DNA of 64,000 nucleotides, taken from the NCBI RefSeq assembly GCF_964340395.1, contig NC_135557.1:10410460-10474459 (forward strand), written 5' to 3'. Source of the stretch: Glandiceps talaboti (Eukaryota; Hemichordata; Enteropneusta; Spengelidae). The position numbers and the translations under genes are program-made. Below, in pieces: positions 1 to 27,839 of the stretch (position 1 is the stretch's first letter; each line of letters begins with the position of its first letter). The notes below the pieces were generated by a model that had not been told where the DNA came from, did not search any database, and worked only from the letters and a program-made list of their open reading frames with translations.

Positions 1-174
1 TATGGTGCCGAAGGTTACTGAGCAAGGTTTTAATCAGATCAGAGCTATAGAAAGTATTGCTAAAGTGAATGATAATGATTATGCTATTAGTGGAAATTTG
101 CACTTGGAAATTGTCAATCATGTTCTAGACCATCGACAGTACACACTGACAAACGCTTCTTGAAAGAAGAGCTT

Positions 175-430
175 CCACTGTAAAACCTTGCACAGTAACC
201 TTTGGCACCATTTGGTGATCTTTAACATTGAATATTGACCTTTGACACAGTATTGTAACATTTTGATATTGACGTTTGGGCAACAGAGGGCGAACTTTGA
301 CATTAGCCATTGATTGACCTTTGGCACCATGTGGTTACCTTTATCATTGGCTACTGACCTGTGGTACAATTTGATAACCTTTGACATTGAATATTGACCA
401 TTGGCACTACATATTGTGACCTTTGATAGA
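175..430. repeat. Degenerate minisatellite (TTTGACATTG / TTTGGCACCAT motifs)
   Basis: Short phrases such as acctttggcaccat, acctttgacattgaatattgac and variants recur irregularly with roughly 20-60 bp spacing. The copies are diverged, so this looks like an old tandem array. It lies in the presumed intron. Confidence 0.6.
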
Positions 431-684
431 TATTATGTTCATGTCCACCTTGTCTCTATTTATGCCTCTTTCTCTCGTGTGTGTGTCTTGCCTTCATCCC
501 CATAGCAACAGACATTAATTCAGGTATGCTATTGTGTGTGTGTCGTAATGTTATGCATCCAATCAAAATGCAACTACATGAAATGATAGTTACACAGAAT
601 GATTAATTGTTCACAATAAAAATCTTTCCGAAACTCTTCACGTTACCTTTAGAATTACATTGTCACAGTGGTTTTTTTGCAAAT

Positions 685-747
685 TACTTTCTGTCAGTGC
701 CTCGCATCACTCAAAGTACTTTCTGTCAGTGCCTCGCATCACTCGTA
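685..747. repeat. Two-copy direct repeat, 32-bp period
   Basis: A segment beginning TACTTTCTGTCAGTGCC is present twice back to back at 685 and 717, with near identity through the CGCATCACTC segment. It is a simple recent tandem duplication in presumed intron sequence. Confidence 0.8.
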
Positions 748-2204
748 ACACATAAACTGTGACATTGCGGAATACTTTGTGGCAATCACCTCATCACCTG
801 GAACATGTATACAAGGCAATAGATCATTGCAGCTGCATATGCCGATAAAAACACACCATTGTATACATACTTGGGTATCCATCTAAGAAGAAGTCTGTGA
901 CAATAAGTTGTGCACAACTTGTCACCCTGTGTAACTATCACTCTGCACTATAAGTATAAGGACAAAAATGACAAAAATAATAAATATCTCCCTCAAGTCT
1001 GTTACTACACTAGATATGCTTGCTGTGTTGTGCTAAATGTCCACATGATTGGCCAGGAAAAAGAAACTTTTTTCTTTCACTGAAATCACGGCTATCTTAA
1101 TTTTACTCTACATTTTATTTTCTTTCTCTGAAGCATGGAATTATGCAGTGATAATAACTTGTCAGTTAAAATATGATAATAAAGTGTGCTGTGTTGAAAA
1201 AAATTAACACACTTCTAATGACTTATTATAAGTAGTGATTTCTTTTCCTTGGCTATCATTGTAACTGCTTACATATAGCATGCTAGTATTTTCTGTGTTG
1301 TTTTAATACTTAAGCAACTCAAGAAATTGTGATTTTGTTTTACTGCATTACATGGACAATGTAAGTCTGTGAATTGAGCCGATAATACAGAACACCACCC
1401 CATTCACAAATCGTAAAATAGTATGACCCTGAGAAACTAAATTCCTAAACATTAATTTTGTTGTGTCTTTGTTCAAAAAAACTTCAATATATTTTGAGTT
1501 AAAATCATGGAAAAAAATGATAGGTCACCATGCAATATTTTTGAATACAGATGAAAGAGGCGAAAGCTGAGTTTATAAACCTTTTACTCGACTAAAATAC
1601 TTACAAGTGTACATAAAACAGCCATAAACATTTGACATTTTTTGGTACGTATAACAAATTACATCATCATCGGATCGTATCTATGTTATATCTTAATAAT
1701 ACCAGCTTTGAGTTCAGTCAATTGCAAGTGATAATTACGTTTGCTTCATGAACTTAGTAAAAAAAACTGCGAGTGATTTTGACCAACACAGCATGAATGT
1801 GACCCAAAATCTTATAAATTCTTCTCCCGCCACCAAACATCAAAACGGCAACTGAACACTTTGTGGTAACTGCATTAAAAATAACAGATAAATGATTTCC
1901 CTTATAAAAAGATAGTGAATTGTCAAATGTCTTTAATGACTTCAAAAATACATTTAGGCTCCCTTCAACCAGATTTATAAAATGCTTCATAAAAAAAATG
2001 CAAGACAGTTATGTATGCAACAGAATGAACATGAATACCTGTTACGTGTTTGTTGATGCCAAGTCTCTCCCACTCATAACATGCAGTGCTGTCAGGGGTG
2101 GCATGTACCCGAGCACGGAATGCTTTTATCAGCGGGTTTTTCACTGGTCATTTCATTGACATTGACACTTACATTGGCTTTCTCTCTTTGTTTTGCTTTG
2201 ACAG

Positions 2205-16039
<13,835 letters not shown>

Positions 16040-16500
16040 TCAATAGTAAAACAAAAAAATAAAAACCAATTTTTTTTTTATTTGCCAAACTGAAGAAAAT
16101 GGCCTCCGGAGACAAGGTTAACAAGAATTTACAATTTACAGATATAAAATTTTTATTAACTATTCAGAGAAATTTGAATAACCATTGTAGAACATAGGAT
16201 GCCAAGACAAACATATTCATTAAACATATATATCTTAACCTACACAGCATGTAGGACTTGGTAAAGCTGAAGTGAACCTTTTTTTTTTGTGAAAGTAAAC
16301 ATTCTAAAAAGTCTCTGAGATTGTATAATTCAGAAATAAGAGGAATTTTCATGCCGGTCGTGCTGTTAGATATTTGGACGTTTGAAAATTCAGCTTCAGG
16401 TCTCCGTAAACAGACATACAAGCTTTCATATATGAGGAACACTATGAATGAATGAATGAATGAATGTGAAAGTGTAAATAAAGAAATGAATGTGCTTTTC
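16040..16500 (+). other. Probable 3' UTR of the RhoGAP gene
   Basis: AT-rich sequence after the stop. AATAAA occurs at 16058-16063, only about 20 bp after the stop, and again at 16478-16483 after a short (GAAT)n run. Either could be the polyadenylation signal; the second is more plausible by distance. Confidence 0.45.
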
Positions 16501-17419
16501 ATACAGCATTATACTCCTATTTTTATGTGCTAAGCAAGACTGCAGGCTGACAAGTTTATCAAAATATTTTGAAACATTGAGTCAACCAAATGTAGGATGA
16601 TTATTTTTGTGAATTTTTTTTGTTTTTTTTTTCTGGTTGAGAAATTATTGTTGTTTATCACTATAATGTATATTTGTTTGTAGCTGAATGCACTGCTACA
16701 TAGTATGAATAATATGTGTTATTTTGCATAGAAATTGTTATGCTTTTCTGTCCATACTGTGTGATGTCGCAGACTGAATTTCCAAAAATATATAACATCT
16801 CCCAGAACCATTTACAAACCTGAAAATTTGATGCCAGGTTGTTGTTTTCCTGAATCTTCTTCCTCCCCAACTACTAGTAAATAGTTTGGTCATCAACATT
16901 TATAGTTTCTACGTCATGTTATGCAGAGTGTATTTTCTAGTATGAATGGCATATAACTCTTATTATATTTTGAGCAACAGAGTACCCAGTTCAAGATATT
17001 CGACACACTTACACTTAATGGGTTGCCGTGTCCCATTATGAGATATCAGATACATTATGATGGCGTGCAAATATTGCATTATATATATATATCATGGGTG
17101 AACGGATTTGGGGGTGAATTTGAATGGAAATATATAAAGTTGATATTACCACAATGAGAGGTTTTCGTTATGCAAAGCTTGAGGAAAGTAAACAAGTTAA
17201 TATGGCTAGTTTAATACAGAGTCAGTTTGAGAGGCATTTTTTTTTTGATTCTCAAATGATTATCTGGAAGACTTATGTCCAGTATTATTCAAGTATCCTG
17301 GTACTTTTACATGTCGTATGTTTTTTTTTAAAAAGAAAAGAAAATGTGCAATGTACTTAACAAGACCCCCCCCCTCCCCCCCTAAGCCATCTATGATTAC
17401 ATCCTTACAGCAATTTTTT
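16501..17419. other. Intergenic, no gene seen
   Basis: AT-rich, with no ORF showing recognisable protein similarity. It includes a C-run near 17366-17382. Confidence 0.6.
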
Positions 17420-17745
17420 TAACAACAGCACTTCATTGAATGGTGGACGTGGCAACAAAACTTCACTAGCATAGATGGGCCTTTTTATAACAAGTCTTCA
17501 TTAACATAGGGCAATGTTATAACCAAATTCCATTAACTTACGTGGGCATTGTAACAAAACTTCATTGACAAGGTGGATTTGACAACAAATCTTCAGTAAC
17601 CACGATGGTCATTGTAACCAAACTATTACATTCATCGGCATAGCAACAAAACATGTTTCACAGAAGGGCATAGCAACAAAACCTCACTAACCTAGGTGGG
17701 CATAGTAATTAAACTCCATTAACCTAGGGGACATAGCAACAAACT
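17420..17745. repeat. Degenerate minisatellite (ACAAAACTTCATTAACCTAGGTGGGCAT type, about 36 bp)
   Basis: Eight to ten diverged copies of a unit resembling gggcatagcaacaaaact plus tcattaacctaggt. Copy lengths vary by several bases. Confidence 0.85.
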
Positions 17746-18344
17746 TTTTAGACAACTACACATGGTCAGTTTTATAATCCAACTGAAAGTATACAGTTCA
17801 AAATTTTCATTTAGGTTAAGTAAGGCAAAACTGCTTAGTAAAATTTTTGAAAAGAATCAATTTGAGAAACTGGTCATCATTGTTCCCATTTAACTTGTTT
17901 ATCTCAGTATTAATGTTGCATAATGCAGTATGTTTGAATGGTGCTCAGTATTAGCAGGCCTCCCCCATAATGCTTATATATTCATCATACTGATTGGCTT
18001 ATGTGAGTACGTTAACGTTAACAAGTAGTGCTAACGGTAATTGGTTAATCTTATGATAATGAGGTGCTGATATTTCCCGTCCAGCGCAGTTATACAATTC
18101 TTAAGCGCCAACGTAAATTTTAAAAAAAACTCTGGAGGTAGCTTGTTCAACCGTTATTACTACAGAGTATTGCAATGGGTTTATTGACAATGAGTAATAC
18201 AGGGTTTTTATGGAGTCATGTAGAAGTATACTGCTGTTCATATCAGTTGGTGCTTTGTGTGAATAATGTTAACCTTATTGTATCAGTAAAGATATAAAGT
18301 ACTAAGATACTAAACCTGTCTTTCCTTGCAATTTACTGTAGATC

Positions 18345-18747
18345 TGAAAGTGATCATATGGATGAGGATTAGATATTTATTTTTTATTTTGAAATTATAA
18401 AAACACTGGGTATTAATTGTGGATTTTTAATTCATAAAACAATTTTATCATGGCTTCCTATTTGAAAAATCTGTGACAAAGTCAATGTAACTCAATAAAT
18501 TGCAAAAAGCTTAAAAGAATAAATTAAAAAACCAACAAAAGAAAATGTAAAAAAAATGTTATTGTTTGTTCAATAACAAATATTTTACACATTTATTAAT
18601 GTTTTACAATTCATTGAGGTACAAACAAGAACTTGGCATATGTTGTTTCACATTAATGTTTCAAGTAGTAGGAAGCCATGATAAAATTGTTGTATAAATT
18701 AAAAATCCACAATTAATACCCAATCCTCATCCACCTGACCACTTAAA
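18345..18747. mobile_element. Foldback element family A, copy 4
   Basis: Same inverted-repeat element as at 8265, with ends GAAAGTGATCATATGGATGA and ACCTGACCACTTAAAG. Its left arm has an extra segment of about 45 bp, possibly a partial internal duplication around the GGATTAGATATTTATT and GGGTATTAATTGTGG segments. Confidence 0.8.
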
Positions 18748-18851
18748 GAAATCTACCTTCTGGATTCAACATTGTCTGATTGACAGAGAACTCTTTATGG
18801 CTAACTTTTCATAACTGTATGTGACCTTGTCATAATTGTTTTGTAATGTGA

Positions 18852-19400
18852 TTTTCCAGTTGCCACTTCGCCTTTGACTTTGTCTTCTTTAGTTGCAGTA
18901 TATTGATGTTGCCACTTTGCTAATTTAACAATTCTTGGTGCACATTTTAGTTCCAGCATTTTGTTTCACTTGTCACTAGATATATATTTGTTGCCCCCGT
19001 ATACATTTTAGTTGCCTGTTTTTCATCTTTTTAGCTACTGCTTTGCATATTGTAGTTTTTAATTTGCATATTTAGTTGTACTTTGTATATTTTAATTACT
19101 GCTTTTGCATATTTGCCACTTAAATTTACATATATTAGTTGCCTCTGTATATTTTTGTTGCCAATTTGCACATATTGTTTGCCACTTTGCATGATTTAGA
19201 TGCCACTTTGCATATCCTAGTTGCCACTTTGTATATTTTAGTTGCCACATTGCATATTTGAGTTGTCGCATTGTATATTTTAATTGCCACATTATTTAAG
19301 CTGCTTCATGCACTATTTTTTCACTCCATGTTTTAGTTGCCACTTTTTTTGCAACAATGTTGCCACTGTCACTACTTAAGTTGCCGCTTTGTAGCTTTTC
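18852..19400. repeat. Degenerate tandem repeat, TTTAGTTGCCACTTTGCATA type, about 24 bp
   Basis: Roughly 20 irregular copies of (t)tagttgccactttgcatatt with substitutions and indels. The - strand ORF that translates it as W-Q-L-K-Y repeats is an artefact. Confidence 0.88.
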
Positions 19401-20497
<1,097 letters not shown>

Positions 20498-21766
20498 GTA
20501 ATTACATAGAGTTACAGAAACCAAGTCATTAGCGGTTAAGATACATGTAAACAGTGAATGAGGTTGAATGTGTAGACACTGCAGGATTATTTTGTCATGT
20601 CAGTGCAATAAGGCCGTATCTGCCATAAAATAATAAATCAATGTCCGACATGTAGCAGTGGTAGTTTTAGTTTGTGTCTATGTTAGTTTGCCAATAGTTG
20701 ATTTGCCATGGTTGTACTAGTACCAAATAAGCATTGGGTATGGACTAAACCATTCAGTGCAATATTGAACGGAGTAATGGTTTTCAGAGTCGTGAGCTAA
20801 AGAAATTCTCATTGATTGATCAATTGATTGATCGATTGATTGACCGAGTACCACAGTGACTTTGTTTTTGGACAATCTCAGGGTTTAGTTACTGTGATAA
20901 TTGTCTAATTTGTTTTGTCTAACCACATACATTTTGAATATTTGGGGATTTTTTTTTTTTTTTTTAAATGGTCTTCAAAAAAAATTGTCAATTAATAACA
21001 AACCTATTGATGCATTTACCCAGCCAGGTAGCCTGTACAACAACTTTGATTGGTCAAGCCAATCACTTCAGTTGTTATACAGTACAAGGCACATGATTGG
21101 TAAAATCTTGCAAATTATTTTTACATTGTAGCAACAAACTAATAAGCAGAAAAATGACATTATATTTAAGATACTTTTCATTTAGTCTAGAAATTACCCT
21201 TGGCTTTGATCCAATTGAGACCCGATTTTCACTTGATTGGATCCATTTGACCATATGTGAGAGAGATCAACAAGGATCAAAGCCACAGATAGCTGCTCGG
21301 CTAAGTTTATACATAGAACTAGCATACCAGTAATTTATTCATGAATCATAATGTGAAGACTTGTAGAACTACCAAATCATTGAATTTAGTGTCGATGCTT
21401 ATTGTGACCATTAGCATGAAATTTAAGACGTCTTAAAGTGACCATGGAAGCGTAGACTAGGCTTATGTCAGCGGTCAAATCCGTGTTATTGTTTCGTAAA
21501 TTTGTCCAATATTACAATTTGTGATCTCGGCCTGTTCTCAACTCTGTAATATATATATAACGTTTTTCAGTCTGCACACAACAGTCAAGTCTTTTTTTGT
21601 ATTAGTCCAGTCTATGTTTTGCTTGTATTCACAGCAATTGTTATTACATATTTCAAAAGTTATTTTTGTAAATATGCTAGGAAACGGCAATAAAATATGT
21701 GTACACACTATATCATTAAGTCATTTGGGTTCCATTTTGTGCTATGGTGATGTGTTCGTTCGTGCG

Positions 21767-21810
21767 CACACGCGCGCGCACGCGTGTGTGTGTGTGTGTG
21801 TGTGTGCATG
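21767..21810. repeat. Alternating CG/CA/TG purine-pyrimidine tract
   Basis: A run of GCGCACACGCGCGCGCACGCG followed by (TG)n and a CATG run. Alternating purine-pyrimidine sequence of this sort can adopt Z-DNA. Confidence 0.85.
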
Positions 21811-21939
21811 CATGCATGTGTGAATGACTTCCAACCAAAATCCATGAGGCTGATATCTTAAGTATTTGATGTGGATTTTACTTTTGTGTCAAGTTGGGAC
21901 ATTGTCCAAAGCAAAGTGCTCAGATCAGCGATATGTAAA

Positions 21940-22545
21940 TTGTATTTTGTGTGATCTTAGGCATTTTTCAATATATTCGAAATGCAATACTTGAATATTT
22001 TGTGAAAACAGCTACATTTTGTGATACAATACAGTGTAAATACTAATTAGATGATTAACAACTTCCAAAGATAAAAAATAATCATATAGATTGCAAATTT
22101 GCATAAATCACAAATGGGTATTTTGGATGATCATCGTAATTTTTCAATATACTTGAATTGCAATACCTGGATATATTGTGAAAACAACTACCTTTTAATG
22201 ATACCATTCAGTGTAAGTAATAAATAGATAATTAGCAAATTCCAAAGATAAAAAACGAGGTGATTTGCATAATTTGCATAAATCGTAAATGGGTATTTTG
22301 TGTGATCTTCATCATTTTTCAATATACTTGAAATGCAATACCTGGATATATTGTAAAACCAACTACCGGTACTTTTTAATGATGCAATACAGTGTAAACA
22401 CTAATTAGATAATTAGCAACCTCCATAGATAAAAATAATCTAATTTGAATAATTTGCATAAATCTTAAATGGGTATTTTGTGTGATGTTCATTGTCTTTC
22501 AAATATACTTGAAATGGAATACTTGGATATACTAGTATTCACCAC
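21940..22545 (+). repeat. Satellite-like tandem repeat, about 178-bp unit, 3.4 copies
   Basis: Units start near 21943, 22121, 22295 and 22475 at ATTTTGTGTGATCTTC-type sequence and share TTTCAATATACTTGAAATGC, an ATACAGTGTAAA segment, AATTAGATAATTAGCAA and TTTGCATAAATC. Periods are 178, 174 and 180 bp. Copies differ by about 10-20 percent by eye. Confidence 0.9.
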
Positions 22546-22549
22546 TTGT

Positions 22550-23430
22550 TGCATCATTCATAAACCCGAGATGAAATGTAAAATGAACTGAAAGTTTAGT
22601 GTAAAGATGTGACATGACTGTTCATATAATGTTGGGACTTTAATCTGCATCGATGCTGTGAAGCACTTGTTCATCATGAATAAATTTGTCCACGGCTAAT
22701 GTATCTTGTCAACTTTATAGAATCTACAGTTATATTCTAATTAAACTTTTCAACTTGTTCAGTCCATTAGAACGAAATTTGCCTCATTGTCAAGCATGTA
22801 CTTTCTCTAAAATATACAATTTTAATATTTGTTCTGTTTGCACATATAAGCTTAATTAATCTAATTATATAGCTATATGAGCGTTGATCTCAAGATTGAA
22901 ATATTAAATGTTGAATACACACACGTACACATGTATAAGCAGTAAAACATTTAGTTGTCTGATAACAGTAGTAGTCTAATGATAATTTACATGGGCATGC
23001 ATGTATGGTAGGTGCCATGTAAAACATTTGAGTTTACTGAAGAAAGAATATCTCAAAGCGTATATTGCTTAACACGTACACTCCAAGCATACTGTTTCTT
23101 GAGTATAGCAACACCAAGTTGTATCTATCATTATACAGGAAAATGGCCATTTGTTTACAATGGAACACGGTGTACTAATAAATGTCGGTCCTGATAGAAT
23201 AAAAATCATTGTTAGCCCTAGTAAACAACGCGGGATATTTTACATGAAAACCTAGAGAGTTGATAAACACCAGCCTTAAAACTCTGCATTGTCACAAGAC
23301 CTTGTCTTTCAGTGTATCTTATCTCACATGTTCTGGAACATATATCCAGTCATAGTAAATTACATGATGAACTATCTCAAAAGAGGTGATCCCAAGGAAA
23401 ACAATTTTTTTTTAATATTACCGGAACTTT
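22550..23430. other. Intergenic, no gene seen
   Basis: AT-rich, with short ORFs only and none recognised. Confidence 0.5.
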
Positions 23431-23439
23431 GTTTAACCC

Positions 23440-23815
23440 TAAATATCAACATCGGTGCCAGACACTACATAAAACATCCAATGCCAAACAGTGGACAAAA
23501 ATTTCACACAGTCATGAAATAAAATCACTACAAATATGTGATAATCATCTAGATAGAGTTCGAACACATGTTGCAGAAGCCCCAGGTGACCTGTATACTG
23601 CAGATTCACAGTACAGTAATAGTTGTTTTGGATATTTCATTAGCTAAATCAGGTGTCTATGAGAAGTGTGGATTCACAAGTAGACAGTGCATTTGCAGAA
23701 TTTGTTACTGAGATTGAAAGTAACCCCGTTCATATTTAGAATTACAATGAACTGCGTGAGTATTTTCTCAGCCACATCAATGACAATAAGGTAGACTCAA
23801 TAGTTGTATAAGAGG
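23440..23815 (+). pseudogene. Decayed transposon-associated ORF fragment
   Basis: One frame reads HEIKSLQICDNHLDRVRTHV, then AEAPGDLYTADSQYSNSC, to a stop at 23645-23647. Another frame then reads VDSAFAEFVTEIESNP and ELREYFLSHINDNKVDSIVV with stops between. The phrase (A)PGDLxxADxxYHxxC followed by AFxxxxxxIE and ELRxxYL is one I know from repeated ORFs carried by mobile elements in many invertebrate genomes. The frames and stops show it is dead. The exact element class is not determined. Confidence 0.5.
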
Positions 23816-25600
23816 GAGGTAATAGGGGAATTGGAGTGGGTGGGTAACGTTTTACAAATCAGTTCTCAAGAACGACCATATTTTAAACTGGGATTAGGGG
23901 AGGGTTACATTTTACTTTAACTCATTTCAATGCCTAATATTGCAATATTTTGTGATTTTGGAACTGAATCCTCCTACTGCCACTGATTCCACATCGGTTA
24001 CCATGGTATAATTAATGTTGTTGAGTGGAGATGTTGACCCTCGTCCCGACAATGCTGAGAGTGTACATGCCCATCTATTCAGTGGGATTTTTGGCCTTCA
24101 GCTAAGCCAATTAAATCCAAACACAGGTACTGAGTATTGCAGTGCCTTCACACAAAATCCTTGTGTGGTGGTAGTTGGAAATAACCAATCTCTTTTAAAC
24201 TGTCAGTATGGTTGCAGCAATGGGATTATGCCCTTCCCACTGAGTCTGTGACTTTTTTATTTTCTGTTTTCATGTCCGACAGCATTTTAACCCATGTTTT
24301 AAAACTATCTGATTGGGATTGGTCATGTTTTAGAGAAAGGGGATTGAGGAAGGGCCACTAACACGATAGAATCATATTACGAAAGAGACCGAGGATGATC
24401 ACCTTACCCCAATCCTTATAATTACTGAAGGCCCTTATTTTGAACTATTTTCAAGATGAGCTCCCGGTAAAGAAAATCAAAATCTCTTGGTGAAAAAAAA
24501 CCATCTTGAGTACATGTGCCATGATATGATATAGATCAGTTTGTTGATTCTCCCACCTAAAGTGTGCAGCCAACTGGCAGACTTGTAGTTTTCATTAATT
24601 ATATGTTGTTTAAGACCAAAAATGAAAAATAATGAGTAATTTGCTTAAATTACAAATTATACTTGCAGCATATCAGTACCAGGCAATATGTATCATTGAT
24701 TCATTAAATCTGAATCATAAACTTTTGTTATGGTAATAAGTTGAAATCATAATTTATTGGGCACTGATCTTTGGATGGGGACCCAAAAATTGATTTGATT
24801 GGATACATTGCAATATGCCGCTACATAAATATGTTTACCACAGGTGATTCAATACTGTGCAGGATGTGTGATTTTATGATTAAGTCATTATATCTTACAA
24901 AACAATTACAAAAAATGTTTCAGTTGCAGCTAAGATTTAAATCCAGCATTGATAAACTACAAAGAAAATACTGGAAAATATAGAGAAAAACTCTAGGTAC
25001 CCTATCACCTGCCTTGTCCCTGGAGACATTGTAGAACAATGGACTATCTGTTCTGTACTCTACAGTAAGACACTTAGGTATATATGGTAATCGCTGCGGT
25101 TGCTCTTGATAGCGGTTCATTCCACTTTCTCTCCTATGTGTTGAGTTTCTTTCAAATGGAAAGCTTTTCGCGTGTTAGGCCGCATGATTTCATTTTCCAT
25201 ATATTTTCAAGTTCTATTATTTTGAGTTGAAATGATTTAGTAGCTGGTCTATTTTTTTTATTCCTTATCAGTGATATGTTGTTCTGTATACATATGTGGA
25301 TGGTATCTCCTGTTTCTCCATCAAATTGTGGCGGTCGGGTAGTTGGTGGGTAGTTTCATATGTCAAGTATTTAGCGTTAGGTTGTTTTCAGATATTTCCT
25401 ACAGTAATGATTTCGTGGTGTGGACGAGTCATTGATCATGAAAGTCGGTTTATACACATTCACGGAAACCCCCCAGGCATCTGTCAGTGATATATTTTCT
25501 CGCTATTCACACAATTTTACATGGAATACGACCTTTAAATATAAGACGTATTTTGTACTTCCTTGGCCTAAAGAACTTGACTTAGGTAGTCAAAACGTAA
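23816..25600. other. Intergenic, no gene firmly supported
   Basis: AT-rich. A short reading frame at 24015 starts MLLSGDVDPRPD, vaguely like the start of some LINE ORFs, without further support. Nothing else stands out. Confidence 0.45.
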
Positions 25601-25603
25601 TAT

Positions 25604-25985
25604 TAGGTTTAGCTGGCAAGAGGAACCGGCCACCTCCAGCATCATAGTGAATTCGAAGGTCATGGTTCGATTCCCACTGGAAAGAGGGAACGTTTCTGTC
25701 CCACCGAAACCCAGGGTGAGTGTTCTACAGACTCAATGTGTAGGCTGTATCACTCAGCCGTGCCTCAGTCCCAGCACAAGTGCGAATTTGGGGGGACTCC
25801 TGGAGTTATGACTCGATCAGTCGGGGGACGATTACTTACACGGAGCCCACGTGTGCTATGTTTATCCTGCGTAGGTGCACTGACTCCGGGATATAGCCTG
25901 TGGACTGAATGGGAAAGCATTGGCAGTTCCACAGCAACGTTAGCGAGATAGGCCATGTCACGTACTCCCAATCCTGAATGATACT
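25604..25985 (+). mobile_element. tRNA-derived SINE-like element
   Basis: A perfect RNA polymerase III B box, GGTTCGATTCC, lies at 25664-25674 within catggttcgattcccactgg, and an A-box-like TAGCTGGCAAGAGG about 54 bp upstream at 25610. A GC-richer body of about 300 bp follows, distinct from its AT-rich surroundings. The boundaries are inferred, and no target-site duplication was found by eye. Confidence 0.55.
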
Positions 25986-26285
25986 CTGTAGAATTATATT
26001 GTTTTTGATTGTGTGTATATGTCTGCATAAAAGAGAATCGCTGGGAGCAATTCCCAGCTCACAAATTATTTTAAACAAAGATTAAACTTTGTTTACTATG
26101 ATGGGTAGAATGGATGTATGTGTAGTGATTGAAATGACTGCAATATAAAACTGTAACTGACTGTAAACGACTGCAACTGCTACGTATACGGTTAATAACC
26201 ATGTGCTCGCAGCACATGTAGTATGATTTGGTGCTGACAGATGTGTATCATTAACATGGCACCATTTCTCATACATGCATGCACC

Positions 26286-26286
<1 letters not shown>

Positions 26287-26337
<51 letters not shown>
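26287..26337. repeat. (TTG)n microsatellite
   Basis: About 17 uninterrupted TTG triplets. The poly-Gln reading on the - strand has no supporting gene. Confidence 0.97.
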
Positions 26338-26520
26338 GAAACAATACTAAAACTGTCATTTGAAAGATATTTGAAGTTTCCTATGGACAAGAACAAGAAC
26401 TTCAAGAAAAAATAACGAAACAAAGAATAGGACACAAACAACAGCAACAACAATTAGGATAAATTAAACTTTATTCATCAACCATAACAGTAATAACATA
26501 GCTTGAATAAAACCTACTAT

Positions 26521-26855
26521 AATAATTTGGATGAGGATTTGGTATTTATTTTGGATTTGTAATTTGTGAAAACAATTTTATCGTTTCTTCTTGCTTGCAA
26601 AATCAATGTGAAACAACGTCGACCAAGTGTGAGTTTTTTAAAATCAATACATTACAAAAAGTTTAAAGAAAATGTGTGAAAAGTTTGCTATTGTACGTAC
26701 AAGGAAAAGGTTTACATATTTATTATGCTTTTTCAATTTGTTGGGTTACAAACAATGACTTGCCATATGTTCATGTTGAAGCCATGATAAAATTGTTTTA
26801 TAAATTAAAAAATACAAAATACATACCCAATCCTCATCCATATGGACACATTAAG
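26521..26855. mobile_element. Foldback element family A, copy 5
   Basis: A diverged copy of the 360-bp inverted-repeat family: GGATGAGGATTTGGTATTTA at left, central ATTGTACGTACAAG, and ACCCAATCCTCATCCATATG at right. The outermost left terminus is degraded. Confidence 0.8.
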
Positions 26856-27380
26856 AGCCCAAATTTTTTTTCCAGAAGTTGAACCAAACTCTAAAAACGA
26901 GACCAATTTCTCAGCGTAAGTCTAATTTTACTAGTAGCTCAAGTCTATTTCCAAATTCAATGTGGTTTACTGCACGCAACACATAAACTGCTCAGTCAGT
27001 TCAAGTCCAGTTTGACTTGCGATTTTTCAGTAACCTTTATAATTCAAATAATTGTCTTCTTTAAACTATTCTACACATCTAATAACATCATGGTTAAATA
27101 AAAAAAATCCCACAATGGTTACACAAAGATAAGGTATAATCAAGTATTACCATAATTTATCACTATTATCCACAAAGAAATGTCCACATTCTCAATAGTT
27201 TGTCTCGATAGTAACCTATCTTTAAACTCTGCACACAATTTTTTTTATTAGAATACAAGTTAAAAAGTGCACATGTAATACGTAATACTTTGAAACTTTG
27301 ATAAATTAAAAGGAATGAAAATAGCTTTGCAACAAAGAAAAGATTTATGTATTAAGAAATAGATTAGTAAACAGACTGAT
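26856..27380. other. Intergenic, nothing recognised
   Basis: AT-rich sequence with no ORF of note between the foldback copy and the microsatellites. Confidence 0.5.
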
Positions 27381-27387
27381 AAATGCA

Positions 27388-27400
27388 TAGATAGATAGAC

Positions 27401-27477
<77 letters not shown>

Positions 27478-27484
27478 TAGATTA

Positions 27485-27523
<39 letters not shown>

Positions 27524-27530
27524 TACAGAT
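27388..27530. repeat. (GATA)n microsatellite
   Basis: GATA/GACA tetramers, about 140 bp, downstream of the 3' end of the GPCR gene. Confidence 0.97.
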
Positions 27531-27584
27531 ATACAGCTAGACATACAGATAGAGAAATATAGATATATTGATACATTTGCATAC

Positions 27585-27735
27585 ATGCATACATACATAC
27601 ATACATACATACATACATACATACATTACGTACATACATACATACATACATACATACATACATACATACATTACGTACGTACATACATACATACATACAT
27701 ACATACATACATACATGCATACATTACGTACGTAC
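27585..27735. repeat. (CATA)n microsatellite with TTACGTACGTA interruptions
   Basis: CATA tetramers broken three times by CATTACGTACGTACAT-like segments, giving a higher-order pattern of about 50 bp. Confidence 0.95.
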
Positions 27736-27828
27736 GTATACAAATTAAAACTCCAAACATTTTGATCCTTAGTTCTGAGAAGATGTTAATATTTTGCAAT
27801 AGAACACGAACTGTGCTGAATGTACATA

Positions 27829-27834
27829 TTTATT
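27829..27834 (-). terminator. Polyadenylation signal AATAAA of the GPCR gene
   Basis: On the - strand AATAAA lies a few bases after the GPCR stop codon (TAA at 27840-27842). A very short 3' UTR is implied if it is used. Confidence 0.5.
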
Positions 27835-27839
27835 CTAAT

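Larger units (their letters stand above)
1..2204 (+). other. Probable upstream intron of the ARHGAP32/33-like gene
   Basis: No coding exon could be supported here. The first clear exon starts at 2205 directly after a pyrimidine-rich tract and acceptor (tttgctttgacag), so this stretch is inferred to be intron. It contains a degenerate minisatellite near the left end and one 32-bp direct repeat near 685-747, and is otherwise AT-rich single-copy-looking sequence. The exons for the PX and SH3 domains expected in this family are not seen and should lie left of the window. Confidence 0.55.

Noticed and set aside
21202-21284. 11-bp inverted repeat GGCTTTGATCC ... GGATCAAAGCC
   Set aside because: Too short and isolated to call a transposon or a regulatory structure.
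24015-24055. MLLSGDVDPRPD, resembling the GDVExNPGP 2A-like start of some LINE ORFs
   Set aside because: The essential NPGP is not present and no LINE domain follows. Too short to support.
26280-26340. Poly-glutamine ORF on the - strand
   Set aside because: Simple (TTG)n microsatellite with no flanking coding similarity.
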